Source: Panax quinquefolius
Lineage: Eukaryota > Streptophyta > Magnoliopsida > Apiales > Araliaceae
NCBI GenBank assembly: GCA_020205615.1
Contig: CM035160.1
Span: 120,006,556 to 120,070,555, forward strand
Reading direction: 5' to 3'
DNA: 64,000 nt
The notes under the pieces were generated by a model. The model was not told the DNA's origin. It made no database searches and saw only the letters and a list, made by a program, of their open reading frames with translations. Of the stretch, positions 45,763 to 57,341 are shown in pieces. Both the position numbers and the translations under genes were made by a program. Numbering within the stretch: position 1 is the stretch's first letter; each line of letters starts with the position of its first letter.

Positions 45763-46955
45763 CTACATCTTCTTAGCTAGTTGAGGCCTGATAGTCCAGT
45801 TGTCAGTGGTTATGTCGCCTTCAGGGCTCGTGATAGAGGTTACCCCTAGATTCTGAATGTCTTCGCTTGTGGCCATAACTTGATCGCTTCCTGATTCAGT
45901 ACATTCCTTAGGGACACTTGATATGGACGCATTGCAAAAAGGGATGAACTCTGGATTCTTTAATGGGTTGGATTCCCCGACAATCTCACCACCTTTTTCT
46001 TCATCTATTCCTTCGCCTTCTTCATGGGTTTCAAAGGATTCAACCATGAAATCTCCCTCGAATCGTTGTCGCATTTCTTGCAAAGAACTTTCCTTTTGGT
46101 TTTTCTTCCTTGGAAAGGATTAGTATTTCCTCCATCATCATCCAAGGTGATAAGATCAGGAACGTGGTTGATATCTTGGAACCATGGGACGTTTGATGTT
46201 GGCGGGGGAATCCCCTTTGGGGATGCCTTTGTCTCTTCTGTCACTTCTTGCATCAGGATCAGTCCACCTTGTGCTCTGGTAGAATTGTCGCTCATAGCCT
46301 TCACCTCATTTGAATTGCCTGTCTCGAATGGACATCTTAAGCTTTTTATTTCCTTTTTGCCTTTTTTGGTCATGGGAAATTCTATATCCAGCTCTCCATT
46401 TTCAATGAGATCCTGGATTTTATGTCACAAAGACCAGCATTCTTTAGTCGTATGCCCAAGTGAGTTAGAATGGTAGAGACATATCTTGGTGGAGTCATAA
46501 CTCTTTATCTTGGGTTTTATAGGAGGCAGCAACTCAGTAATCCTTCCTTTGCTTATCAAAAAGTGTAGCATTTCTTCTTTGGATTTGCTCAGAGGGGTGA
46601 ATTTTCGGACTCTTTTGGAGGTTGTTTGATCTTTCATCTTTGAGAATTCGCATTCCCTCGATTGGTTCTTCCGTTGGCGAGATCTTCTAGCAATTTTATC
46701 ATCCCCATTTTCTTGTATTTTCAGCCTGCTTTGATCTTCTTCATTTAGCTGGCTCATCATGGAGTCCTTTTTCTCATGGCTTTCTGATAGTTGAGTGAAA
46801 AATTTCCTTGTTTCCTGATGTTGGCGCACTATCAGCTTAGCCAGCAGATTTACTTGATTTTGGATCGCCTCTAATTTTTGCATTACTGGCATACCCTCCT
46901 CCGAGTTTTCCCACCCTAGGACATTTGTTATGTGCTTTTGGGGGTATTCCTCCAT
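45763..46955 (-). pseudogene. Second knuckle module and acidic region of Ogre gag
   Basis: Minus-strand reading starts MEEYPQKHITNVLGW, passes a basic region, then VRKFTPLSKSKEEMLHFLIS and CLYHSNSLGHTTKECWSL (C-x2-H-x5-H-x4-C). It continues after a stop as KIQDLIENGELDIEFP and an acidic low-complexity part ending near 45763. The FTPL...CxYH...CWSL module repeats that of the upstream ORF, so the element carries two copies. Function presumed to be nucleic-acid binding or particle assembly. Confidence 0.65.
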
Positions 46956-48431
46956 CCTTCATATGTACTTCCGAATTGGATACATTTCAGCGCTTCCTGA
47001 CCCGATCATGTTTACTTCTTCCGTATGATGTCGCAATGGAAGGTTGGTGTTGATATTTTGTTGGTCTGGTTGTTCGACCACAATACTGCCACTTTCAATC
47101 AGATTTTGAATCTTATGTTTTAAGGACCAACAATCTTGTGTATCGTGTCCTGGAGACTCTGAGTGGTAAGCACATCTCTGGCTTGGATTATATCTTTTGG
47201 TCCCTGGTTTCTGAGGTGGAGCTAGTTCGGTAATTTTCTTGTGATCCATTAATATCGCCAATACATGTTCAAGGGAATCGCCCAGTGGAGTGAATACCCG
47301 ATTTTCCATTCTTTCAAATTTTCTTTTCTGTCGTCTGGTATTGGTTGAATGTGATCATTTGTTGAGACGGCAGATTGTCTTGCATTTTCCAAATGGGGGG
47401 ACTGTAGTTTGGCCTCCTAGCTTGCCTGTACAACAAGGGATACATCTTTATTGCCTTTATCGGGTACCCCCTTGGGATCGCTCGCATACTTGCCAGTTTG
47501 TATATGCTTGGCGACTGCTTCCAAGGCAGTTAAGTCTTTAATCTTGCCTTCCTTCAGGCCCATCTCTGCCATTTCGCCGTGTTTGATCATTTCTGCAAAT
47601 GGCTTTCCTATGCCTTCTAGGATCCTCTCATAGTAAGGAGCCTCTTGGATATCAATAAATGTCATTACCATCTCAGTTTCTGTCATTGATGCAATGACTT
47701 GCACTGCTAGATGTCTCCACCTTTGGGCATATTCTCGGAAAGATTCAGTACTTTGCTTTTTCACTTTAGTCACTTGATATCGATCTGGTGCCATTTGTGA
47801 CTGAAAACTGTACTGATTTAGAAAGGCGTGGGCCAATTCTTCCCAATTTTAGATTTTAGCATTGTCAAGTCGGGCATACCAGGCTTTAGCTTCTCTAGTG
47901 AGACTCTTTTGAAAAAGTTGCATTCGGAGGCTTTCATTTTCAGCATAAAACCCCAGTTCGCCAATGTACACTTTTAGGTGCGTATAGGGATCGCCTGCCC
48001 CATTGTACTTTTTAAACTCTGGGACTTTGAATTTGGTAGGATATTGAGCCCCTAGGAATATACAGAGATCTGAATAGGTGACACTCCCATAATTTCCAGT
48101 CCCTTTAATTGACCGGATGGTATCCTCCATTTGTTCGACTTTCTTTCTTATATCCCCGGTTCTCGATCATCCACGAGATTTGTGATTTCTTTATTGGAAT
48201 GAGGTTTAGGTATCCGGTTTCCATCTTTTTACCAATGCCTGATTTCCCCAGGTGTGAAGGACTCGGTTGTTGAGTAATCGTTATGCGGCCCTGCATATTT
48301 TTACTTTGTTCTTTTAGAAAGACAACCAATTCTGCTATCTGATTCCTTAATCCTTCAAACTCCTCTCAGGAAACAGGAGTAGGATCAGGGTGGCCCGGTG
48401 TAGCCATGCCTAACGGTGGGATCAGTGCCAT
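46956..48431 (-). pseudogene. Ogre-type gag
   Basis: Starts at a minus-strand ATG at 48431 (MALIPPLGMATPGHPDP), with a stop soon after. The core reads YPTKFKVPEFKKYNGAGDPY, MQLFQKSLTREAKAWYARLD, WEELAHAFLNQYSFQ, APDRYQVTKVKKQSTESF and YAQRWRHLAVQV, the retrotransposon gag domain of Tat/Ogre type. It is followed by VFTPLGDSLEHVL and a knuckle-like CAYHSESPGHDTQDCWSL. It forms the particle and packages RNA. Frameshifts near 48120 and 47840-47850 and a stop at the end divide it. Confidence 0.85.
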
Positions 48432-49195
48432 CTTGGACTTTAAGCGGGTAACGGGGCCGATTGCTTCCCTGCGAAAGACTTACATAGTTTAGTCTTTAGG
48501 GAATGTATATAATAACATGTTATGTGACGTGTTCATTTTAGGATTTTTATCCTGCAAAATGGATGTCAGCTGTTTGTAGCATGCTAAATATGTATGTGTA
48601 CACATTTCTTCGTATTTCTCATTACATGGAGATAGATATGGAATGAAATTACAAGTAATTATGTTTACAAGTAATTGAAATGAGAGCATGAAGAGACTTT
48701 CCTCCGTTTTGGGTTTATCAGAGGCTAACCTATCTTAGGTTACTCTCGCGGCTTTTTGGCATGAAGGTTCCCAAATCATCGCAATCTACTAGACGAGAAG
48801 TTAATCCGGTCTTTCAACTGGAGCGAATTTGGGTGGTGCCTTTCCTGAGCCTCGGAGAATTAGTCTTCTCACGAGTCCAGTAATCAAACACCGACGGGAT
48901 AGCCTCCTGGTGGAGGGACCACACAACATACATTCACATATATCGCGTCTCACCGTATGAAAATGATGACACGTGCGAAGCACTAATATCACAAGCAGAT
49001 ATGGTGCGAAGCACTAATATCACAGGCAGTTATGGTGCAAAGCACTAACATCACAAGCAGTTATGGTGCGAAGCACTAAGTGCAATAAGGAAATGCATTC
49101 GTACACATTCATCAAAAATGTAAATGCAACATCCACACACAAGCAGATAACAATTTTGAAAAGATTGTAATAGCGGCTTAAGTCCTCTTCTTTGG
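48432..49195 (-). other. 5' leader of element D
   Basis: Untranslated region between primer site and gag, about 760 bp. It contains four tandem repeats (48965-49080) and otherwise no recognised feature. Confidence 0.6.
48965..49080 (-). repeat. Four 32-bp tandem repeats in the leader
   Basis: Units contain GGTGCGAAGCACTAATATCA followed by CA(A/G)GCAG(A/T)TAT. Each includes the palindrome-like GTGCGAAGCAC. They lie about 120 bp from the primer site. Confidence 0.8.
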
Positions 49196-49214
49196 AGTCC
49201 CAATGAGTCGCCGC
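49196..49214 (-). other. Primer binding site, tRNA-Arg type
   Basis: Minus strand GGCGACTCATTGGGACTCC, next to the 5' LTR end. It resembles the Ogre primer site (TGGCGACTCCACTGGGGAC, tRNA-Arg) with mismatches. Confidence 0.65.
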
Positions 49215-49217
49215 CAC

Positions 49218-50280
49218 CGTCGACGTCGGGATTTTGGGTGTCCTTTCCGTTACTTGTTCTTTGGTGTTCTCATTTTAGGTGAGATTTGTTTGAAAAATAA
49301 GTGAAAAAGGTCCGACAAGTATAATGTCGAAATGATGGAATTTATAAGAGTCGCCATTGGTTTTTAAATGGTTGTACCAACACAACCGAGAAAAGGTTTG
49401 CACATTGACCCAGCGATGTGACACTGATATACGAGTCGGCGACACCGAGATTCATTTTAGGGTCCGGGGACTTGGTTAGGCGGGGGGAAGGTGTTAGGCA
49501 CCCCCCGACATCTGTGTTATCATGGTGGCCGCCTCTTTTCAAGAAACTATTATCTGAGTGTGTGTGTGTGTGTGTGTGTGTGTGTCAATGTGCTGTTATA
49601 TGGAAGTTGTGCGAGGCCTCGTTCGAACCTATATACACAGGATTTGAATTTATGTAAAAATTCAGTTTTTAGCAAGATATGGCAGTGATATTTTATAAAA
49701 GAGGTTTTTCAAACCCTGATGCTCAATAGGAATTGAGACCTTTTACACTCCCATTTTTATTAAGTGAGCGGCTGAATTGATTTTATTTGACGAATGCGAG
49801 GCATCCGTACGAAAATAATATACAAAAATAATGCCGACTTCCTCGTGGGTATGAAAACCATCTGAGGAAATTCAGACATCGCAGAATAATTTACAAGCTG
49901 CTTACAGCTGAAAATGTCCATCACGGGAACCGAATCTAGATCCAATGGGATGAATTTGTGATCACATGATTCCTAGGCGCACAAAATATGGCAATTTGTA
50001 TAAAAACAATAAGTAGGTATATATATATATATAAAAGCGGTAAATATATATATACAGACAGGATCACCAACCACGAAGTATCTCCATGGGGGATCAGAAA
50101 TATAAATGAAGCTGTAGATACGGTCAACCGCCACGAAGGAAACTCCAGGCGGGACAAAATGTAAATAAAGCTGTAAATGCGGTCAACTGCCATGAAGTGA
50201 ACTCCAGGCAGGAAGATATGTAAAGAAAGCTGTAAATGCGATCAACTGCCACGAAGGGAACTCCAGGCAGGACAAAATAA

Positions 50281-50329
<49 letters not shown>

Positions 50330-50473
50330 AAAGCAATAAACGCACCGGATATAAAACCCAGGCTCATCAAACATAGTTCGACCACAGTTCATATATATAA
50401 GTATATATATATAAAAGCGAGTAAACGCACCAGACCGAAGTCTAGGCTCATCGAACAAAGTCTGACACACAGT

Positions 50474-50508
<35 letters not shown>

Positions 50509-50668
50509 TGATTAAACGCACCAGACCGAAGTCTAGGCTCATCGAATAAAGTCCGACACACAGTTGATATATATATATAAGTATATATATATATATTAAA
50601 GCAGAAAACACTCCAGACCGAAGTATAGGCTCATCGAACAAAGTCCGAAAGACAATTAATTTATATAA

Positions 50669-50710
<42 letters not shown>

Positions 50711-50765
50711 ATAAACGCTCGCATCAAGTTCAGGCTCAATCGAGGCATAACTCGATAATGTTAGT

Positions 50766-50812
<47 letters not shown>

Positions 50813-51933
50813 CGAAAGAAACCACGATCAAAGTCCGGCAAAGCAAACAAACACGACTCTCAACGTGTAGAAGGGTGTGTGCAAAGATGAAGAGAAAGAC
50901 TCTAAAGTGAGTGGGAAGGCTTACAGCTGACTGATAAAAAGGGCTTCTATATCTTTAGAGTGGGTAAACACTGGGCTTTTGTGGGTACAAAAAAGGCTAT
51001 ATATGAGCTCACAGGTGTTTAAAAGTGAGAAAATACACTGTATGGCAAGTGCAGAGCAAATTGTGCAGGGTTTCCCCGTCTTTTTCTCTTGCAAAATGGC
51101 CATCCCAAGCCCCATATTTATAGAGGTAGGAGCCGCAGGTCTACCTGCGGCACCCTAATAGCAGAGTGTACTGTGGCTGGCTGCCCTGGCGGTGTGGGTC
51201 TCGCGCCGTGTCGAAAATGCGTCTGTATTGCTCGCTCGGTCATCATAACTTTCAATCCGGGAGTCCGATGGAAGCGTGCCATACCATTCCGGAAAGCTCT
51301 TTCCGAGAGCTACACAATGATATATGATTTGACCTTTTTTGATTCCAAGAAGATGGGTCCTTGACCGAAATGGCATTCCCAGGTTTCCGTTAGGCAATCT
51401 GGTGAGCCATTTTGTGTAGTCTGCGCTCCGGAGTTAAGATATCGCTCTTGTGGGACTTCCTTTGAAGTATTTTGAGTTGAAATGAGTGTATTTGATTTTA
51501 AGTGAAGTTGAGTTGGAAAAATGACCATTTTGCCCCTCCCGGGGTTATCTCCGATTTTTGCACAGTTGTAGCAGTTGTTTCTCAGGTTTATCTCTGAGGT
51601 TGGCTTGTTGTTGACTTTGACTATCCTCAGGGTCATCTCTGAGGTTGGCTTGACCTCCTGGGGCTATCTCCAGGCTTTGATCTTGATCCTTCGGGGTCAT
51701 CTCCGATGTTGAAACTGACTTTCCCGGGATTATCTCCGGGGTTGGAACATGATTTCACGGGGCTATCTCCGGGGTTGGATTTGGTTACTCCCAGATTGCG
51801 ATCCGGGGTTTGATGATGAACTTCCGGTAGTATCCGGTATGGATTTGGATTGTCTTTCAGGGTTCCCTCTTAAAAGACGACTATGTCCTCCTGCAATGTT
51901 AATAACAGTAGAAGAAAATTTTGAGTGTCTACA
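49218..51933 (-). mobile_element. 5' LTR of element D
   Basis: Same layout as the 3' LTR: U3 hairpin repeats (51535-51785), TATA at 51122-51114, TA-separated blocks (50285-50830), 57-bp repeats (50098-50280), (TG)n at 49557-49584. It ends on the minus strand near GACGTCGACG beside the primer site. The plus-strand right end GTGTCTACA is followed by the GTATA duplication. Confidence 0.9.
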
Positions 51934-52481
51934 GTATATATGTTGTTCTTCAAAGTAGTTATGTTGTATTAGTGGTTGATTACGATATATGTTGTTGAAT
52001 GTAGCTATTGGTTGATTATTGTTTGTATTGTTGGGATAACGCAGGTTATAGGTACAAAAATGGAGTTTAAAAACCTGGAAATTGCTAAAACAAAAAATTA
52101 TTAAAATAAGTGTTTCACATGAAATTTCCGTCAAAAATAAGTTTTACAATTAATTTTAGAAAAGAATAATTTCGATGAACTATCTCTTATTTCTAACGAA
52201 TATTCCGTCAAAATTATGTATTCACCGAGCAGACATTTGTCCCCTTGTGGCCGACGGAATGAATACGTCAGAAATAAGTCTGTCTAACATAGGCCACCTT
52301 CGACGGTCAATTCGGCGGTCATAGTTTCGTCGACAATGTTTATTTTTGAACAAAATTTTGACGAATTTATCTCTAATGACCTTTATTCCAACATAATTAG
52401 TCATCGTAATTAGGCTTAATTCTGACAGAATAGGCTTAATTCCGACTGATAATTTTGTCGAAATTAACCTTTTTCGTAGTG
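51934..52481 (+). mobile_element. CACTA transposon, right end
   Basis: Continues the CACTA piece after element D (51934-51938 is the duplicated GTATA). The last 350 bp contain repeated subterminal motifs (TTCCGTCAAAA, TTTCGTCGACAAT, TTTTGTCGAAATT, AATTCCGACTGA) and end TTTTTCGTAGTG, that is CACTACGAAAAA on the minus strand. This is the terminal pattern of CACTA elements. The transposon appears inserted in a copia LTR, whose sequence resumes at 52486. Confidence 0.72.
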
Positions 52482-52485
52482 ATAA

Positions 52486-53133
52486 GACATTCTCTTTTTA
52501 TTGGAAGTGGTAGATCCTTTTGTTGATCATACACATACCTTCATATAGACTTTTTTATACCTGAGAATACCATTTTATATACCCTAAGAGTCTTAAGGAA
52601 TATGACAAAGTATAACTCATAATACACAATGTACTATGATAATCTCAAGTCCAAGAATCATTTGTACTACTATCACTATAGAAACTTCTGTTGACAAACA
52701 AGTAAAACTCCATTAGTTGTTCCTTTAAATAAGTCACGTTCAGTGAACTTATTCTCTAAGAAGTACATACATACTTGTTTTAGTGTCTCTACACAAATAA
52801 TTAAGAGCTCAATCATCCTCTTTAAAAAAGCAATCATAGTATTTAATATTACAATATATCCAGATCCACTAACCCCGCATTAGTGATCATATGATTAGGA
52901 ACATTTTTAATTTTAAGATATCTAGAATTTAGATCTCATTAACATAATCATCATCATGATTCTAAAAGCATTACTACAAAACTATGGGTTTATCACATTA
53001 AGTAATTCAACCAATTAAACATGGATAAATAAATTTCATTAAATAAATTAAATTTTTATTAATAAATGAATAAGATTACAAAGTAAATGTTTATCACATC
53101 TAATGTGATTGGCTTGAGGGCATACTTCTTTCA
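52486..53133 (-). mobile_element. Copia LTR fragment
   Basis: Diverged copy of the last 645 bp (plus-strand view) of the LTR at 60331-62220, same orientation. Shared strings include AGTCTTAAGGAATATGACAAAGTA-like sequence and AAACTATGGGTTTATCACAT. The right end CTTCTTTCA is the LTR terminus (minus-strand TGAAAG). The rest of the LTR is missing beyond the CACTA end. Confidence 0.82.
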
Positions 53134-53630
53134 ATTGAAACCTAAAGTCTCATGTTCAATTCTTACTTCGGTGAGTTTATTTCTTCCATTAAGGGAAGCT
53201 TGTTTCCTCTTTATGTGAGACTTGTATTTTTTGTAAGTTTATTTCTTCTTCCTCTTTCTTCTTCAGTGATGGTTGATTGGTTTTTGGATATTGTAATAGT
53301 AATGATGTATTTAATTATGAATTATACCCAAAAAATGGGGCTTTAAAAAATACTCCATCTAATATATTTCTAATTTTGGAACATAGATGGTAGCTAGAGG
53401 TTTGATCGTAGAATTAGAGTAGTCCAAGTTAAAGAATCTTTTTTAAAACATGAAGTTAGGTCAAATTAAACCAAATAAGGGAACATAATAGCGATTAGAT
53501 GTCTAGTTATCTTACTAACATTAACGAGAGAAAAATAATTGAATTCAAAACGAAGACAAAATTTTCAAAGAGAAATTAATAATAATTATTAGAGATTTTT
53601 TAATCCAAAAAATTTAAGATAATATACTTA
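53134..53630. other. AT-rich stretch without recognised feature
   Basis: About 500 bp. A small ORF at 53152-53346 codes for a hydrophobic peptide with no known domain and is not supported as a gene. A TTA duplication of the following MITE is at 53628-53630. Confidence 0.4.
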
Positions 53631-54037
53631 GGTGGTATTTGTTTACCTCTTAATACCTCTTAACAGTTTCGCATCTAATTCGGTAAGAGGATAAAATTTT
53701 GTTTGCCTCTTAATTATCGTCTCTCAATAGAAAAGAGAAAGATATAAATATAAACCATTAAGAAATGTATTTTAATGAAAATTTTAAATCTATGAAGACT
53801 CTATAAATATCGTACTCCCTCCATTCGAAATTTTAATATCATTATTGATTTTTGAAAAGTCAATTTGAGATACTTTTAATTTAAAATTGATATTTTTAAA
53901 TTTAAAAGTCATTCAGATGTTTATACTTTTTAGTTACCAAACAGTTTTTTAAGTTCAAATGTTACACTCAAATGATCTAATTTATTAAGATATACTACCA
54001 TTCATATCTTAATTATTCATTTTTATTAAACACCGCC
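53631..54037. mobile_element. Tourist-like MITE (PIF/Harbinger type), candidate
   Basis: Ends GGTGGTATTTG and (reverse complement) GGCGGTGTTTA are imperfect inverted repeats matching the GG(G/C)..TGTTTG pattern of Tourist elements. They are flanked by TTA at 53628-53630 and 54038-54040. Length 407 bp. A Stowaway-like end (ACTCCCTCCATTCGAAATTTT, 53814) lies inside, without an identified partner. Confidence 0.5.
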
Positions 54038-54040
54038 TTA

Positions 54041-54582
54041 TTGTGGTAAACTATTTTTCTACATCTATTCCAAAAGGAAAATTAAAATCAATTAGAACAA
54101 TAAAGCCTAGTAAAATTTTCAATTAAAGAAAGCTCTAATTACAAACGAGTCAAGAAATAAAAATTTATTAAAATTTCTTAAATAATAAATAAAATTACAT
54201 AAAATAAATTAATAATCTTTTTAGTTAATTTATTTCAATACTAAATTATTTATAAGAGAACTAAAAGTTATGTTTAGGTGTGCAATATGTAAATTTAGCA
54301 TCGAAAATATATCTACAAAAAAGATAGACCATTTATTTGAGAAATATGTAGTACAAAATTATAATACTTTGATTCACAATATAAGAGTCGTATCGATTTT
54401 TTTAAGTTAATTTGAAATTTTTTAAAATTTAAAATTAATATGAATTTATTTAATTTTGATTAATACAATTATGAATATTAAAATAAATAAATAAACATAA
54501 CATCAATTAAAAATTTTTATTATTTTTAGAACTTAATTAAATCCCATCAATTTTAATAAAAAAAAAAACTTCAAATAATTTA
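54041..54582. other. AT-rich stretch without recognised feature
   Basis: About 540 bp of AT-rich sequence with many short A/T runs between the MITE and the MULE end. No gene or repeat with defined ends seen. Confidence 0.4.
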
Positions 54583-56760
54583 GGGTTAATTGCAAATTCC
54601 ACCCCGGAATAAGGACCCTTTTTCCATTCGTACCCTAATGTATAAACGCTCCGATCCCGCTACCCAAAGTACACAAAAGTAAGCACGATGGACCCTAGTG
54701 GAACACTCCGGTCAAATTGTTCGCCAGAATATGGCCACGTGTGACAATTTAATAGTTAAATAATGTTTACCGTATAAATATTGTACTTCAATTACTAAAT
54801 TTATACAAATATATGAGAATAGTCAAAATACAAAATAAAGGTTCAAAAAAAGGGATTAACGGTCGGTTGGTACAATTAGAGCGATCGTTCATCTTCTATG
54901 GCTCAAAGCGGAGTAAGTGCGATTTATAGAGTTATGTGAAGGGAGGGGAGAATTTGGCTTTGATTATTGCAATCAAGAGGGGAAAAATCAAGTTTGAATC
55001 CTCATTGACCAACTAGACTATAACAAAAAATGGTTTAGGTACTGAGGTTGTTTGATTTTGAAGATTTTGGCACCCCTTTATATCCAGGTATGTTCTTTAT
55101 TCATATATGAAGTTTATAAATAGTATATATAGATGGTTAAGAAGCATATTTGCATGAATAAGATGATAAAGTTATTATATGGTCAATTTTGACCAACAAT
55201 GGTGGTCCCATTTTTGTTTTTTATGTTTTTCTGCTTTTTTTTTACATAAGTGGCATTTGGGAATACTCAAATAAAGATAGAAAAGTTATTTGTTGTTTTT
55301 GATCTATGATGTAGTTTTTTAATAAATTTGGAAGCCCTAAATTTGTGTGCAGATGATCAAAATGATCCCATTTTTTTAATTAAAATGGTTCATGGTGGAA
55401 AGTTTGACAAGAAAGGGTATGTATGGGGATCAATTAAGTTTTTTGATTATGTCGAGTTAAAGCATTTGAGTTATAAGGAACTGAGAAATATGGTGGAATT
55501 GGGCTTTGCTGGGGATTTATCATTTTACCACTTTGTGCCTAAGAAAGGTTATAGACACCTTACTATTGTTAAAGATCTGTGTGTCATTAAGTTTTTTATT
55601 CCTAAATCAAAAGAAGTAGAAGTGTGTCTTGTTAGTGAAAAGTCGGGTAATACAGAGTCAGGAAATGTAGGGGCAGGGGAAGAACAGGTTGGGAGCAATG
55701 TTGGGACATTTGATAAAGGGAAGGAAAAGGTTGATGACTTCAGTGGTGGTGATTTTGGCAATGGGAAAGAACATGATGGGAGTGATGTTGAGTGTAGTGA
55801 TACTAATAGTGAGGACTCTATATATGTGACTGCATTTAGTGATAGTGTATATGAGGAGGATGATAAAGACTATTAAGAGAATGTTGATAGTGATATTGAG
55901 TTTGATGGAGTATGTGTAAGTGATAAGGGGCAGGGGAAGGGGAAGGGGAAGTAAAAGGAAAAGGAAAAGGGAAAGGAAAAGGTGGTTGACAAATGGAAGG
56001 GAAAAGAGGCTGTTAGTGAATTGAAATCTGATTTTGTAGAAGACCTCATGACTGAGGAGATACTAAGAATGCAGATAAATGATGATGAGGGTGGGCCTAA
56101 ATGACCTGTATTTAATCATGCGACAATGATAGATGATCCTAAGTTTGAGGAGGGGATGTTATTTGCCGACAACAAAGTTTTAAAGAAAGTTGTGGTAGCA
56201 CACTCAGTGAAGCATGAGAGAGCAATGAATGTATACAAGAATGAGAAATATAGGGTGGGGTTCATGTGCACTCCCCCATGCCCATGGAAAATATATGTTG
56301 GGAAATTATAAAAAGAGAATACCCTGCAGATTAAGATCATCAATTTGACACACACTTTCCCTACGATCCACAAAGTTAAGGGTGTGACAGCTGCTTGGTT
56401 AGTTGAGAAATACTTGAATGAGTTTAGAAGAAATCCAAAATATGCAAGCATCCTTTTTTGTGGAGATAGTATGAACTGGTCACACCATTCAAATATCTCC
56501 ATTCCAAGTATTCAGAGCTAGGGTCAAGACTATAAAGATGATTGAGGGCAATCATGTGGAGCGCTATCATAACTTGTGGAAATATGTTGATGAGTTAAAA
56601 AGATTGAATCTTGGGAGCACTGTTGAGCTACAAACTGAGCCTGGTACCTTACTTGGTGGGAAACCTTTGTTCAGGAGGATGTATGTATGTTTAGGTGGGC
56701 TGAAGGAAGGATTTAAGCATTGCAGGCTGATAGGTATATTTTTATTTTAGATTTTAATGA
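54583..56760 (+). mobile_element. Mutator-like transposon (MULE), 3' truncated
   Basis: The left end candidate GGGTTAATTGCAAATTCCAC at 54583 starts a GC-richer region of about 170 bp, as expected of a long MULE terminal repeat (inference). The transposase pseudogene starts 0.75 kb downstream and stops after its first third, where a Stowaway MITE and then LTR sequence follow. The right terminal repeat and most of the transposase are missing. Confidence 0.6.
55385..56750 (+). pseudogene. MULE transposase, N-terminal part
   Basis: The frame opens with MVHGGKFDKKGYVWGSIKFF, the PB1-like N-terminal domain seen in many plant MULE transposases. After an acidic and Lys/Gly-rich linker comes the MuDR DNA-binding domain: DPKFEEGMLFADNKVLKKVV, HSVKHERAMNVYKNEKYRVG and CTPPCPWKIYV with its cysteines, then LTHTFPTIHKV and WLVEKYLNEFRRNPKYA. 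After a frameshift near 56450 it reads MIEGNHVERYHNLW and GGKPLFRRMYVCLGGLKEGF, the segment just before the catalytic DDE core. It ends near a GT splice-like site. Stops at 55874, 55952, 56102 and 56309. Confidence 0.83.
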
Positions 56761-56769
56761 TAACTATTA

Positions 56770-57058
56770 CTACCTCCATCCCTAAATAACTGACGTTTTG
56801 AAGGTTTTCACAATTATTAAGGAAGTCATTTATTACTCTAATTTTGTCATTAAGATTGATATGTATTACCACAATTACCCTTGCATTAATTAAGAAAAGA
56901 TGTACTCCATATAATTGTCTAGATAAATGAAATATTCCATATAGTTGAGGGCAATATAGAAAAAATTGTAATTAATGCTTCCTAGAAACGTGGTAACGTC
57001 AAATATATTGGGAAATTTTAAACTCTCTATAACGTCAATTATTTAGGGATGGAGGGAG
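56770..57058. mobile_element. Stowaway MITE (Tc1/mariner type)
   Basis: Left end CTACCTCCATCCCTAAATAA and right end (reverse complement) CTCCCTCCATCCCTAAATAA are near-perfect inverted repeats extending into TGACGTT. They are flanked by TA at 56768-56769 and 57059-57060. Length 289 bp. The ends match the Stowaway consensus CTCCCTCCGTCCC. Confidence 0.92.
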
Positions 57059-57060
57059 TA

Positions 57061-57267
57061 TGTTTTAAATAAATATGCAACTATTTATTTATTTTATTTT
57101 TACTTGAATTACTTTTTTGTTAACCTTGTTAAATTATATATCAAGTGTTAAAAAATTAATTTATATATTTTTCAAGGCAAGGATACCTATTTCTTTTCTA
57201 AAGTTAAAGTTGGGCAACATATTTTTATGCATGTATACCTCATATTTACTAAAACATATAAAATACC

Positions 57268-57301
<34 letters not shown>

Positions 57302-57341
57302 CTATCAATATACTATATATATATATATATATATATATATG
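57061..57341. other. AT-rich stretch with (TA)n tracts
   Basis: No gene. Two pure (TA)n runs (57271-57300 and 57313-57340) flank AACTATCAATATAC. Confidence 0.6.

Larger units (their letters stand above)
38951..51933 (-). mobile_element. Complete Ogre/Tat-type element D
   Basis: A 12,983-bp Ty3/gypsy element on the minus strand, flanked by GTATA on both sides. LTRs are 2777 bp (38951-41727, 3') and 2716 bp (49218-51933, 5'), with minus-strand start TGTAGACACTC and end GACGTCGACA. Reading right to left it has a tRNA-Arg-type primer site, a leader with 32-bp repeats, gag, a duplicated knuckle region, partial RT, partial RNase H, a long unassigned region and a polypurine tract. The RT core and integrase are missing. 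It sits inside the CACTA element. Confidence 0.9.

Noticed and set aside
46024..46476. Plus-strand ORF of 150 codons
   Set aside because: It lies antisense to the Ogre gag knuckle region, which has clear motifs on the minus strand.
53152..53346. Small hydrophobic ORF as a membrane peptide gene
   Set aside because: AT-rich context, no homology recognised, no promoter or conserved neighbour.
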